From Anditalea andensis (GTDB lineage: Bacteria; Bacteroidota; Bacteroidia; Cytophagales; Cyclobacteriaceae), in the NCBI RefSeq assembly GCF_000714815.1, contig NZ_JMIH01000028.1, positions 1-64,000 on the forward strand: a stretch of DNA of 64,000 nt, written 5' to 3'. Position 1 is the stretch's first letter. Every line of letters begins with the position of its first letter. Of this stretch, positions 24,710 to 33,005 are shown piece after piece. A program made the translations under genes and the position numbers. The notes under the pieces were generated by a model. The model saw only the letters and a list, made by a program, of their open reading frames with translations. It made no database searches and was not told the origin of the DNA.

Positions 24710-24726
24710 AACTTTTAATATTTGAG

Positions 24727-24734
24727 CAAAAGTA
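24727..24734 (-). promoter_or_regulatory. -7 promoter box upstream of rimO
   Basis: The minus strand reads TACTTTTG, an exact TAnnTTTG match, 17 bases upstream of the rimO ATG. A clear TTG at -33 is not seen. The mRNA leader would be only about ten bases. Confidence 0.5.
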
Positions 24735-24889
24735 CAAAAAATAGATGAACTTAAGCTTGAGTATGAGCAGAGTATTAAAAAAGACTTCTAGAATACAAAA
24801 AAGGTGAGATTATTTAACTTTTCTTCACATTACTTAAATATTAAGGACATCGCGAAAATGTACCTGATTAATTAAATATTCCTTAACGA

Positions 24890-25006
24890 TAAGTTTGCAC
24901 CGCTTGGAGTAAGAATATCTACATTTGATACCGTACAGCAAACGAACACTTTTTCAACTCCTTGCTTTACTTTTTAGCGCCGATTACATTCGGCGCTATT
25001 TTTTTC
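24890..25006 (+). ncRNA. Candidate small RNA with promoter box and terminator
   Basis: TAAGTTTG (24890-24897) is an exact -7 box. About 80 bases further lies a strong intrinsic terminator: TAGCGCCGA (24975-24983), loop TTACAT, TCGGCGCTA (24990-24998), then a T-run on the plus strand. Both flanking genes, rimO and mtgA, run on the minus strand, so this plus-strand terminator serves neither. The 100-base interval has no start codon followed by a sensible frame. GGAGT near 24906 could pair with ACTCC near 24958. No match to a named RNA family was recognised. Confidence 0.45.
24975..25005 (+). terminator. Plus-strand intrinsic terminator between rimO and mtgA
   Basis: Nine-base perfect stem with a six-base loop and a run of seven Ts on the plus strand. 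On the minus strand the stem is followed by As, so it cannot terminate mtgA. It implies a plus-strand transcript here. Confidence 0.8.
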
Positions 25007-25033
25007 ACTAATTTTCAATAATTAGTAGATATA

Positions 25034-25723
25034 CTATTTCCCAAACCCCACCGGTTCCAGATTGCTCATCTGCCGTAATATCCAGCTCTGCCGCTGTCTG
25101 TTATACCCTGTAGGCTTTTTGGGGTTCCACATCAATGGGCCCGGGACGATGGCAGCCAGCATGGCGGCTTCATGACGGGTGATCTCAGCAGCTGGCTTAC
25201 CATAAAAAGTCTGGGCAGCAGCTTCTACACCATAGACACCATCACCTAATTCGATGACATTCAGATAGACCTCCATGATCCTTTCTTTAGACCAGAATAA
25301 TTCTATCAAAACTGTAAAATAAGCTTCCAGCCCTTTGCGGAAATAATTTCGTGCAGGCCAGAGGAACACATTTTTAGCTGTCTGCTGGCTAATAGTACTG
25401 CCTCCTTTCATCTTTTTCCCTGCTTTATTTCCTTCTAAGGCTTTCTCAATGGCCTCCCGGTCAAACCCTGAATGGATGAGAAACTTCTGATCCTCTCCCG
25501 CATATACGGCTTGTGGCAAATGTCTGGAGATATGTTCTAAAGATTTCCAGGTTTTCACCAACCTCACTTCCCTATCATCTTCCCTGGCTTGCTCCCACAT
25601 ACGGATTACCATCAGAGGGGTAATAGGAACCGGTACAAACCGATAAATGATGGTAATAACAATGGAGAACAGAAAGCATCCCAGTAGAAAAATGCCTATT
25701 CTTTTTAAGATTCTTTTTAGCAT
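25034..25723 (-). CDS. mtgA: Monofunctional biosynthetic peptidoglycan transglycosylase
   Basis: 229 residues. An N-terminal membrane anchor (about residues 9-28) is followed by a GT51 domain. AGEDQKFLIHSGFDREAI near 75-92 holds the catalytic glutamate. KMKGGSTISQQTAKNVFLW and ELFWSKERIMEVYLNVIELG are the other diagnostic motifs. There is no transpeptidase domain, and the length fits MtgA. It polymerises lipid II into glycan strands outside the inner membrane. It starts two bases after the stop of the methyltransferase gene, so the two are cotranscribed. Confidence 0.94.
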   Translation of the reverse strand: MLKRILKRIGIFLLGCFLFSIVITIIYRFVPVPITPLMVIRMWEQAREDDREVRLVKTWKSLEHISRHLPQAVYAGEDQKFLIHSGFDREAIEKALEGNKAGKKMKGGSTISQQTAKNVFLWPARNYFRKGLEAYFTVLIELFWSKERIMEVYLNVIELGDGVYGVEAAAQTFYGKPAAEITRHEAAMLAAIVPGPLMWNPKKPTGYNRQRQSWILRQMSNLEPVGFGK

Positions 25724-25725
25724 TA

Positions 25726-26544
25726 TTATCTGTTATAAGCTGTGGCTTGTATAAACCTATAGTAAAAAATCGAATCCGGCATGTCCCTCAACTCATCCAT
25801 GGTCTGCTGCATGCTGTCCACTTCAGCCTCAGAGATTACGCCCTCTCCAATCATGGCAGAAGCACCGCTGCTCATGAGATTTTTCCAGTAAGTAAAGACC
25901 TTCTTTTTTTCTTCCTGCTCCCGGCTGTCCAGGTGGAATCCTCCTGACCTAAGTGAAATATCACGATAGCCACACTTTTCTAACATATCACCGAGCTTTG
26001 CTCCTACTTCCGGATCTCCACCGATAGATCGCTGGTAGTCATTATAAATTTCCCAATAATGGGTAATTTCTTTTCTAACAGGGTAGGTATAGAAGGTAGA
26101 ATTCAATACTTCAGTGATGACCACTTTGGCATGGGGTAGAAGGGCTGACTTCATCGAACGGAGGATTTCTATGGGCTCGGTGACATGCTCGAGCACCCAG
26201 CAGACAAATGCCGCATCAAACACCTTAAGCAGGTCAAGATTTTTGGCATCCTGCTGGATAAAGCTGATCCTGCTCATTTCACATCCTTTGGAAGCAAGAT
26301 TTTTCTTGGCTTTATCTATCTGCTTTTGTTCATATTCGATACCGGTAATACTAAGATGGGGAAACCTTCTCAGCAGGATCTCTGTCTGCGCCCCTACCCC
26401 ACTGCCGATCTCCAGTAATCGCTGGCAGTCTTCATAATCGATAAAATCAAATATTTTGCTTTCGATTACATTAGCCTGCTCCATGAGCCTTTCCTGCTCC
26501 ACCTCTTCATATCCATGAAGGTATTTATTGCCTTTTTCTGACAT
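25726..26544 (-). CDS. Class I SAM-dependent methyltransferase
   Basis: 272 residues, cytoplasmic Rossmann fold. Motif I is LLEIGSGVGAQTEILL near residues 44-59, the acidic end of strand 2 is ITGIEYEQKQI, and AAFVCWVLEHVTEPIEILRS is motif IV. The C-terminal part (FHLDSREQEEKKKVFTYWKN) is helical and substrate-specific. The substrate is unknown; small molecules such as quinones or natural products are typical of the group. It precedes mtgA with a two-base gap. Confidence 0.85.
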   Translation of the reverse strand: MSEKGNKYLHGYEEVEQERLMEQANVIESKIFDFIDYEDCQRLLEIGSGVGAQTEILLRRFPHLSITGIEYEQKQIDKAKKNLASKGCEMSRISFIQQDAKNLDLLKVFDAAFVCWVLEHVTEPIEILRSMKSALLPHAKVVITEVLNSTFYTYPVRKEITHYWEIYNDYQRSIGGDPEVGAKLGDMLEKCGYRDISLRSGGFHLDSREQEEKKKVFTYWKNLMSSGASAMIGEGVISEAEVDSMQQTMDELRDMPDSIFYYRFIQATAYNR

Positions 26545-26641
26545 GTTATTAAAATTTCCGAAAGATAGATAAAAGATCCAATGTATAGATAGCTGTTGCC
26601 TGTACAGTAAAAAAATAAGATTTCAAAGTGATAAATCCCTA

Positions 26642-26914
26642 CTATTCCTTTATCTCAAATCCGGTATACCCCTGCTCCTCTCCAGCTTCGATGAGAAGGT
26701 TTTCTACCAGTGCCTTAGGTGGTCCCTGACTGAGCCAAGCTTCCATGGCTTTAACCGCATGACGGTTACCCTCGATCTCGGCAAACACGGAACCATCTCT
26801 TTCATTTCTGACCCAACCACTGATGTCCAGCTCTTCAGCTTTGGCTTTGGTACTTTTTCTAAAAAATACACCCTGAACTTTCCCTATGATAGTAATGCGT
26901 TTGTTTGTTTTCAT
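26642..26914 (-). CDS. acyP: Acylphosphatase
   Basis: 90 residues, the typical size. KVQGVFFRKSTKAKAEELD and ISGWVRNERDGSVFAEIEG carry the catalytic Arg19 and Asn37 of the family, and the ending GYTGFEIKE is canonical. It hydrolyses carboxyl-phosphate bonds of acyl phosphates. It stands alone about 100 bases upstream of the methyltransferase-mtgA pair on the same strand. Confidence 0.95.
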   Translation of the reverse strand: MKTNKRITIIGKVQGVFFRKSTKAKAEELDISGWVRNERDGSVFAEIEGNRHAVKAMEAWLSQGPPKALVENLLIEAGEEQGYTGFEIKE

Positions 26915-27143
26915 GATTTTACTTATTATCCGCTAATATTAAACACTTATGGTGATTATTAAAAACACCCATTCATTTGTTTAGGATGGTATTTATTTAA
27001 TAAATGCTTTATTTCAGGGCAAATTCCTTAATTATCAAAAATATATCAGGGACTGTTTTCATGATGCTCGATGTCTTTTCAAAAGCTTTTCAGAACCCCC
27101 TTTCGACTTTGTAGATAGCTTTTTTCTGCTTATTTAAAATATT

Positions 27144-28041
27144 CTAGGGCAACTTGTAGCCTACCTCAATTCTATAACCATTCAAGCCGGAGTGCGATAC
27201 CTGTTCAAATCTTTGACCATCAATAGTATAATCAGCAAATAATGTGTCAAAAATGGGGGAACTGAAATTTCTGGTGATATTTAGCGTTAAAAAGCTTGAA
27301 TTGAACACCCCGATTTCCATTATACTCCTGCATTTAGAAATAAACGTTTATGTTCTAAATTTTTATCATTAATCGTGTGAGCGTCATATTCATAAACTGT
27401 ACCATCAGGAGTGTTCAATGAGCCAGTTCCTTTAGACTCATACTCGGTTTTACTTCGGTCGCGCAAGGCATAATTTCCGGAAAACAAAACCCCAAACCGA
27501 ATGGCTTCACGACCTGTTACGTCCATGTCATATTTTAAGGATAATGGAATGGCAGACATCACATAATTATGGAAACTGATCAAAATAGGATCATACCCTT
27601 TATAGGCAAATTGATAATTATTATTAGCGCTGAATTTAGAATAGCCTGATTCAATGGAGAACCTTTTGAACCTGTATCCTAGAAGTAAGCTGAACTGCCC
27701 ACTGGAATTGACATAGTTTTGGTCTGGTTTCAGCCTATTTTGACGCCATCTAAGACCGCCTGTCACTAAAACATATCCCCATCTTCCCTTGCCAGTGCAT
27801 ATTTTGCCATTCTGTTGGAATTGAAATAGGTCCTCCGAGGGGAAAGTAAGCTATTTTCATTCTTGGTTGAAAGCTCACTGTAAAATGGATCCATGAAATA
27901 TAAGGAATCTGAAAATATCCCCTGTGGAATAAACGTCTTATATGCCATTTGCTCCTTTGGAATTCCTGCCATCAGAGAATCTCCTTGGGTCATTCCAAAT
28001 TGGAAGCTAATGGTGCTGAATAATAGTATGATCAGGTTCAT
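27144..28041 (-). pseudogene. Outer-membrane beta-barrel protein, two frameshifts
   Basis: The frame from 28041 gives a signal peptide (MNLIILLFSTISFQFGMTQG) and then stops at 27766, just after a GGGG run. The next frame carries beta-strand sequence (WGYVLVTGGLRWRQN, then LLLGYRFKRFSIESGYSKFS) and stops at 27320. A third frame supplies the missing end (MEIGVFNSSFLTLNIT, then GYRIEVGYKLP) to a TAG at 27144. Together they rebuild one barrel of about 300 residues. It is the last gene of a three-gene run, all three of which are broken. Confidence 0.7.
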
Positions 28042-28071
28042 AAATGAAGGTTTTCAAAACTTAAAAAGAGA

Positions 28072-28808
28072 TTACTTGAGCCTATAGGTATATCCCAACA
28101 TCACGGCGGTGAAATTACCACTTAATCTGTGGGTGCTTTGGTAGGAAGTTCCTTCAAATACTATTTCGTTTAGCTCCCTGATAATAATATCACCGCCTGG
28201 TTTTATTCCCCGTTGAGCATCTAGGGTAATGAATTGTCTTTCATCCAATTTATAGAATATTCCTATTTCTGGTCTTAAAAATACATTGAACCTACTTTGG
28301 ACCTGATGGTAAGAATCATTCAGTAATAGATTATGTATAGGAGTATTTGCATCCCATTTAAGAATTAAGAATTTGTCGTGGTCAATTTTATAAGACTCAT
28401 CATGGGTAATGGCTAAAGGCAATGCTAAGGAAGCTTGAAATCCGAATTTTGAATGACGGAGATGAAAACTTTTCTTGACTACAGGACTGATCTGGAAAAA
28501 TGTAGAGGGGAGTGTCTTAGTCCCCATAATTCGTTTTGTATCACTCCTTGCTAAAACAAAACTATATCCAAATCTATTGACTGCAAAATCTAATCCGAAT
28601 CCCCAATTGCTTTTCTTCTCTTGCATGACAGAAAACTTAAAGCCCACAATCCGGAATTTTGAGTACTAAGCATATCAAAATTTCCGTCTACATTCCATTT
28701 ATAGGTAGGAGCTCCTATTCTAGCACTTATATACAACTTTTCTTCTTGACCGAAAGCTTTCAGCTGGTATGTGAAAAATAAGTAAACAATAATTAGCAAT
28801 GGTCTCAT
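28072..28808 (-). pseudogene. Outer-membrane beta-barrel protein, frameshifted
   Basis: The first frame (28590-28808) gives a signal peptide (MRPLLIIVYLFFTYQLKAFG) and EKLYISARIGAPTYKWN. It leaves the protein-like reading after FDMLSTQNSG. A second frame, readable from about 28660, continues with VGFKFSVMQEKKSNWGFGLD and alternating beta strands, ending AVMLGYTYRLK at 28072. One indel near 28650 joins them into a protein of about 245 residues of the porin/PorT-like type. The 191-residue piece alone has no signal peptide and would not be exported. Confidence 0.68.
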
Positions 28809-28855
28809 CTTGATCGAGTTTATAGGATTATTTACAGTTTAAAAGTACTATTAAC

Positions 28856-28980
28856 TCACTCAATTAATTTGGTAATATCAGGTGTCAAATCTTCATTCAG
28901 ATCACGCTGACACCCCCCCCGATAAAAATAGTTGATGTTACAGCGAGCATGTAACTCAAGGCATTAATTGTTTTGTTCAT
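28856..28980 (-). pseudogene. Tiny lipoprotein gene with a G8 tract in its lipobox
   Basis: ATG at 28980 reads MNKTINALSYMLAVTSTIFI, a signal-peptide-like segment, then meets eight consecutive G (28913-28920 on the plus strand as C8). As written it ends after 27 codons at 28897. With six or nine Gs the frame would continue through a cysteine: GGCQRDLNEDLTPDITKLIE to a TGA at 28856, making I-G-G-C a lipobox. So it is either a phase-variable gene caught off or a first-stage pseudogene. It is the first gene upstream of the two broken barrel genes. Confidence 0.55.
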
Positions 28981-29261
28981 TGTTTGAAAAGTTCTTAAGT
29001 AAAAAATTAAAATATGGTCAAATATAGATTTAAAAATCAATATAAAAATAAAGTCTTAAACTTTTAATTTCAAACCTTAACTACCTAGTAGTAAGTAGAA
29101 AACAGGCCTTAAGAAGGTATTAACTGAAACGGTTTTTTGTACTTGATTCAATTCCTCAAAAACATACTAGACCCGCTCAATTATATTTATATTCATTAGA
29201 TTAAACCAGTAGCCTACTATTCTTGTTATAGGCACAACATCCAATTTCTGCTATAGATTTT

Positions 29262-30362
29262 ATGAAAGGATTTAAATTTACGAAATATACACCCTCCAAG
29301 GATCCCGACAAAAGCACTTTTGAAAACCTGCTGAATATTTTCCTCCAGCTGGTCACTATGACCGGAGGGGATGTGGCCGAGGCACTGAGCTGGCTGACCA
29401 ATCTGGACAAGCGGTATAATATGACCAGCCCCGAATATGGGATAGGTAATTTTATAGACGACCTGAAAGAAAAAGGATACCTGACAGAGGAAAACCAAAA
29501 TGGGGAAATCAAAATCACGGGCAAATCAGAACAGCTGATCCGGAAAAATGCGCTGGAAGAAATCTTCGGCAAACTCAAACGGGGCAAAAGCGGCCAGCAC
29601 AAGACGACCCATACAGGACGCGGGGATGAACGCGGCACCGATCGCCGTGCTTTCCAATTTGGGGACAATCTTGACCAAATAGCCCTCACTGATTCCTTGA
29701 GAAATGCCCAGACCAACCACGGGATATCCGGGGATTTTATTCTGACAGAAGATGACCTGGAGATAGTAGAAAAAGAATATAAATCCCAGACCTCTACGGT
29801 CCTGATGATCGATATCTCCCACTCCATGATCCTATATGGGGAAGACCGGATCACCCCTGCCAAAAAAGTGGCCATGGCACTAGCGGAACTCATCAAGACA
29901 CGATACCCCAAGGATACTTTGGACATCATCGTCTTCGGAAATGATGCCTGGCAGATCCAGATCAAAGATCTCCCCTATCTACAGGTAGGCCCATATCATA
30001 CCAATACCGTGGCAGGGCTCGAACTGGCCATGGACATCCTCCGCAGGAGAAAAAATGCCAATAAGCAGATCTTTATGATCACAGACGGTAAGCCTACCTG
30101 CCTCAAGGTGGGGATCAAATATTACAAAAACAGCTTTGGAATAGACAGCAAAATCTTGAATGAAACCTTAAAACTGGCCGCACAGTGCCGCAAGCTGAAG
30201 ATCCCGGTGACTACCTTCATGATCGCCACGGATCCTTATCTGAAGGAATTCGTAAAAGAATTTACCAAAGCAAACAATGGAAATGCCTATTACAGTGATT
30301 TACAGGGTCTAGGAGACCTGATTTTTGAAGATTTCAGCAGAAACCGTACAAAACGTTTTTAA
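29262..30362 (+). CDS. vWA domain protein (CoxE/BatA-like)
   Basis: 366 residues, soluble. The N-terminal about 150 residues are helical. The von Willebrand A domain spans about 180-350, with the MIDAS elements DISHS near 187, Thr in GPYHTNTVAG, and MITDGKPT. It has no membrane helix, unlike BatA or YfbK. The next gene, four bases downstream, is a MoxR-type AAA ATPase. The pair is the usual AAA-vWA chaperone-like module, whose client is unknown here. Start chosen at the ATG at 29262 (MKGFKFTKYTPSKDPDKS). Confidence 0.85.
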   Translation: MKGFKFTKYTPSKDPDKSTFENLLNIFLQLVTMTGGDVAEALSWLTNLDKRYNMTSPEYGIGNFIDDLKEKGYLTEENQNGEIKITGKSEQLIRKNALEEIFGKLKRGKSGQHKTTHTGRGDERGTDRRAFQFGDNLDQIALTDSLRNAQTNHGISGDFILTEDDLEIVEKEYKSQTSTVLMIDISHSMILYGEDRITPAKKVAMALAELIKTRYPKDTLDIIVFGNDAWQIQIKDLPYLQVGPYHTNTVAGLELAMDILRRRKNANKQIFMITDGKPTCLKVGIKYYKNSFGIDSKILNETLKLAAQCRKLKIPVTTFMIATDPYLKEFVKEFTKANNGNAYYSDLQGLGDLIFEDFSRNRTKRF

Positions 30363-30366
30363 CAAC

Positions 30367-31881
30367 ATGGATTATAAAAACCTTACAGGAAAAGAATTAC
30401 AAAGCATCAAAACACTAGGGGAACTCAAAGCCGCCGGATACCAAGCTAAATCCATCAAAGAAGAACTGAGGAGCAACCTTATCCAAAAGATCAAGCACAA
30501 AGAAAATGTATTTGAAGGCATCTGGGGATACGAAGACACCGTCATACCCGATATAGAAAGGGCCATTCTTTCCAGACATAATATCAACTTGCTAGGTCTA
30601 CGTGGTCAGGCGAAAACCAGAATTGCCAGAATGATGACCCTGCTTTTGGATGAATTCGTGCCGGTGGTGAAGGGATCAGAACTGAATGATGATCCCCTGC
30701 AGCCCCTTACCACTTTCGCAAAGGGTCTCATAGATGAAAAAGGAGATGCCACCCCCATCAGCTGGTGGCACCGCTCCGACCGATATACCGAGAAACTGGC
30801 CACTCCTGATGTATCAGTGGCTGACCTTATCGGCGATGTGGATCCCATCAAAGCCGCTACCCTAAAGCTCTCCTATAATGATGAGCGGGTAATCCATTAT
30901 GGATTGGTGCCCAGATCTCATAGAAGTATTTTTGTGATCAACGAACTTCCGGATCTTCAGGCCAGGATTCAGGTAGCGCTATTCAATATCCTTCAGGAAG
31001 GCGATATTCAGATCAGGGGATTTAAATTAAGATTGCCACTGGACATCCAATTTGTATTTACCGCTAACCCCGAGGATTATACCAATAGGGGCAGTATCGT
31101 CACGCCGCTAAAGGATAGGATAGAAAGCCAGATCATCACCCACTATCCAAAATCCATAGAAACAGGGAAACGCATCACCGCCCAGGAGGCCAAGCTTAAT
31201 GATAAGCCCACAGACAGAATCCATGTGCCGGAGCTGATGAAAGACCTCATAGAGCAGGTGGCCATAGAAGCCAGAAGCAGTGAATATGTGGATGAAAAAA
31301 GCGGTGTATCTGCCCGACTGACGATCTCTGCTTACGAAAACCTGATCAGTGCCGCAGAAAGAAGGTTATATCTAAATGATGAAAATACCACAGTAGTAAG
31401 GATAGCTGACCTGATAGGGATAGTGCCTGCCATTACCGGTAAGATCGAACTGGTCTATGAGGGTGAACAGGAAGGTGCCGGACTGGTAGCCTATACACTC
31501 ATCGGCAAAGCCGTGCGAACACTTTTTACCGAATACTTCCCATCACCGGAGCAGAAGAAGCGGGAAAAAGAAGGAAATCCTTATGTACATCCACTGGCTT
31601 GGTTTGGAGAAGGAAATGAAGTGGATATCCTGGCATCACAAAGTGATAAAGAATATAAAAAAATCCTGCATAAGATCCCTGGACTGGAAAACATCGTGAC
31701 CAAAAATGTCAGTGACCTTCCGGAAAAGGAAAAGGAATTCTTCATGGAATTTGCCCTGCATGGCTTGGCAGAATACAGCCAGCTAAGCAAGAAATTGCTG
31801 GATACCGGCATGCAGTTCAAAGACCTGTTCAGCAGTATGTTTAATTTGGGAGAAGAAGAGGAGGATGAGGATGATTTATAG
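30367..31881 (+). CDS. MoxR/Mg-chelatase-type AAA+ ATPase
   Basis: 504 residues from ATG 30367. An earlier in-frame ATG at 30325 lies inside the vWA gene and adds 14 unlikely residues. The ATPase core has a P-loop LLGLRGQAKTR, a segment FVINELPDLQARIQVALFN at the Walker B position (Asn-Glu instead of Asp-Glu, which I recall as usual for this subfamily), sensor 1 FTANPEDYTNRGS and an arginine segment PLKDRIESQI. The C-terminal about 150 residues are helical and end in a very acidic tail. It forms a module with the vWA protein upstream. Cellular role unknown. Confidence 0.87.
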   Translation: MDYKNLTGKELQSIKTLGELKAAGYQAKSIKEELRSNLIQKIKHKENVFEGIWGYEDTVIPDIERAILSRHNINLLGLRGQAKTRIARMMTLLLDEFVPVVKGSELNDDPLQPLTTFAKGLIDEKGDATPISWWHRSDRYTEKLATPDVSVADLIGDVDPIKAATLKLSYNDERVIHYGLVPRSHRSIFVINELPDLQARIQVALFNILQEGDIQIRGFKLRLPLDIQFVFTANPEDYTNRGSIVTPLKDRIESQIITHYPKSIETGKRITAQEAKLNDKPTDRIHVPELMKDLIEQVAIEARSSEYVDEKSGVSARLTISAYENLISAAERRLYLNDENTTVVRIADLIGIVPAITGKIELVYEGEQEGAGLVAYTLIGKAVRTLFTEYFPSPEQKKREKEGNPYVHPLAWFGEGNEVDILASQSDKEYKKILHKIPGLENIVTKNVSDLPEKEKEFFMEFALHGLAEYSQLSKKLLDTGMQFKDLFSSMFNLGEEEEDEDDL

Positions 31882-31915
31882 AGGTTAAAAAAAAGCCTAT
31901 TTCTTAGCGTCTCTA

Positions 31916-31948
31916 CGCCTCTGCGTGAACAATTTCCTCGCAGAGGCG
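31916..31948. repeat. Interspersed inverted repeat, 10-bp stem
   Basis: CGCCTCTGCG pairs with CGCAGAGGCG around a 13-base loop, 35 bases past the AAA gene stop. The text TTCTTAGCGTCTCTACGCCTCTGCG resembles degenerate elements at 39180 (TTCTTAGCGCC) and 15541. It may act as a transcript end, but a T-run is absent. Confidence 0.5.
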
Positions 31949-32006
31949 CAGAGAATGCATGGGATACTTTTTTAATCCATATCCCATTTTAATGCTTTTT
32001 ATCTTT

Positions 32007-32329
32007 CTAATAGACAAAGGTTTCTTTAATTTCCAATTTACATTTATCAATTTCCTCGCTTGACAAATATCCCAAGGTTTTAATTATTCGTGATTTATCT
32101 AGTGTCCTTATTTGGTCCCTACCAATCCAGCCTTGTTGTTCATAATGCTTGACTTTAATTTTTGTCGGGTACTTATAACTTTTGGTTGTCATAGGAGCGC
32201 TAATTACCGTTCTTAAGCAATCATTCAATTCGTCTGGCGATATTAATACAGAAGCCCTTATTTTCTTAATTTCGCTACCCACTGTTGGGTCAAGATTTAC
32301 CAGAATTTTTGATATTACTTAACTTCCAT
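32007..32329 (-). pseudogene. mazF/pemK toxin remnant
   Basis: The surviving frame 32007-32282 (91 codons, GTG start) has most of a MazF toxin: GSEIKKIRASVLISPDELND, VISAPMTTKSYKYPTKIKV and DQIRTLDKSRIIKTLGYLS. The N-terminus is displaced: upstream in that frame reads VNLDPTVGSEIK. The expected start, MEVK at 32329, is followed by an in-frame TAA (32317-32315) and YQKFW, then a frameshift. The first barrel strand needed for RNA binding is therefore missing or fused. The IRP motif is IRA. The toxin is probably inactive. Confidence 0.72.
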
Positions 32330-32564
32330 TCGTCAAAGTTTTCATCCTCGAATACATCATCAAATTTTAGGTTATCATCCCCACGCTCATTCATTTTCTT
32401 GAATGCCGTTCTCAAGCCTTTTCTAGCTTCATCTAATGGTTTAAGAATGATTTTTTCGTCTTCGAGAATTATTTCAACTTTATTTTTAATGTTGTACTTA
32501 TCAATTGTTGCCTTACTTAATCGAAGTACTTTGGGTTACCTATTTAAATTATGGAAGCTTCCAT
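32290..32564 (-). pseudogene. mazE-type antitoxin remnant
   Basis: The start at 32564 reads MEASII, then an in-frame TAA (32546-32544), then IGNPK. A one-base shift leads into LRLSKATIDKYNIKNKVEII and LKPLDEARKGLRTAFKKMNE, ending FDEWKLSNIKNSGKS at 32290. This is an AbrB/MazE-type antitoxin with its DNA-binding start broken by one nonsense codon and one frameshift. It overlaps the toxin remnant, as intact mazEF pairs do. Both partners are decayed. Confidence 0.7.
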
Positions 32565-33005
32565 ACCGTTAGATTGTTATTACAAAGGTATTACTTTATC
32601 GATAGATTAGAAGATAAAGTTAGGATCATAAAATTTAGCTTATCGGTTTCTGAATCTTAATATGACGTTTTTATTGTTTATTGATTTGTTTAAGGCTTCC
32701 TTATTATTTTAATATTTTTCTTAAGCCCTTTTAGATCTGTAACCCCTTCTGAATTACAAAATAATTTTTCTAAGCAGCATATTCAATATCATGAATAAGA
32801 AGAGATTAGGGAAATCTATAAGTTTAATAAAACATCAAAGTCATCAGTGATTTTCCGAGTCGCTTATCTTTGGTTAGGTTCTGTGTGAAAAAAAATCTCG
32901 CAAAACTTATCCCGTAAGAAACGAAAAGGGATGCGCAAATGAATAGAGTATTTATAATAGGATATATAATTTCCTTTGATAATTTAGTCCACAATTTAAA
33001 CCCAT
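32565..33005. other. Intergenic stretch, nothing recognised
   Basis: AT-rich, without a convincing frame on either strand, upstream of the decayed mazEF and downstream of the regulatory-domain protein. It may hold the old mazEF promoter. Confidence 0.4.

Noticed and set aside
29201-29965. Long minus-strand open frame of 254 codons
   Set aside because: It is antisense to the vWA gene and has a serine/arginine-rich, non-protein-like composition; the plus-strand gene has clear MIDAS motifs.
30367-31881. Asn-Glu at the Walker B position taken as a sign of an inactive ATPase
   Set aside because: I recall NELPD as usual in this MoxR/chelatase subfamily, so it is not evidence of inactivity.
31916-31948. 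CRISPR-like or attachment-site interpretation of the inverted repeat
   Set aside because: Only a single palindrome, no spaced array, and no integrase or mobile-element gene nearby.
27144-32564. Poor-quality sequence as a general explanation for the frameshifts
   Set aside because: Long conserved genes on both sides are free of indels, and several lesions are substitutions to stop codons, so decay of accessory loci is more likely; single cases still need read checks.
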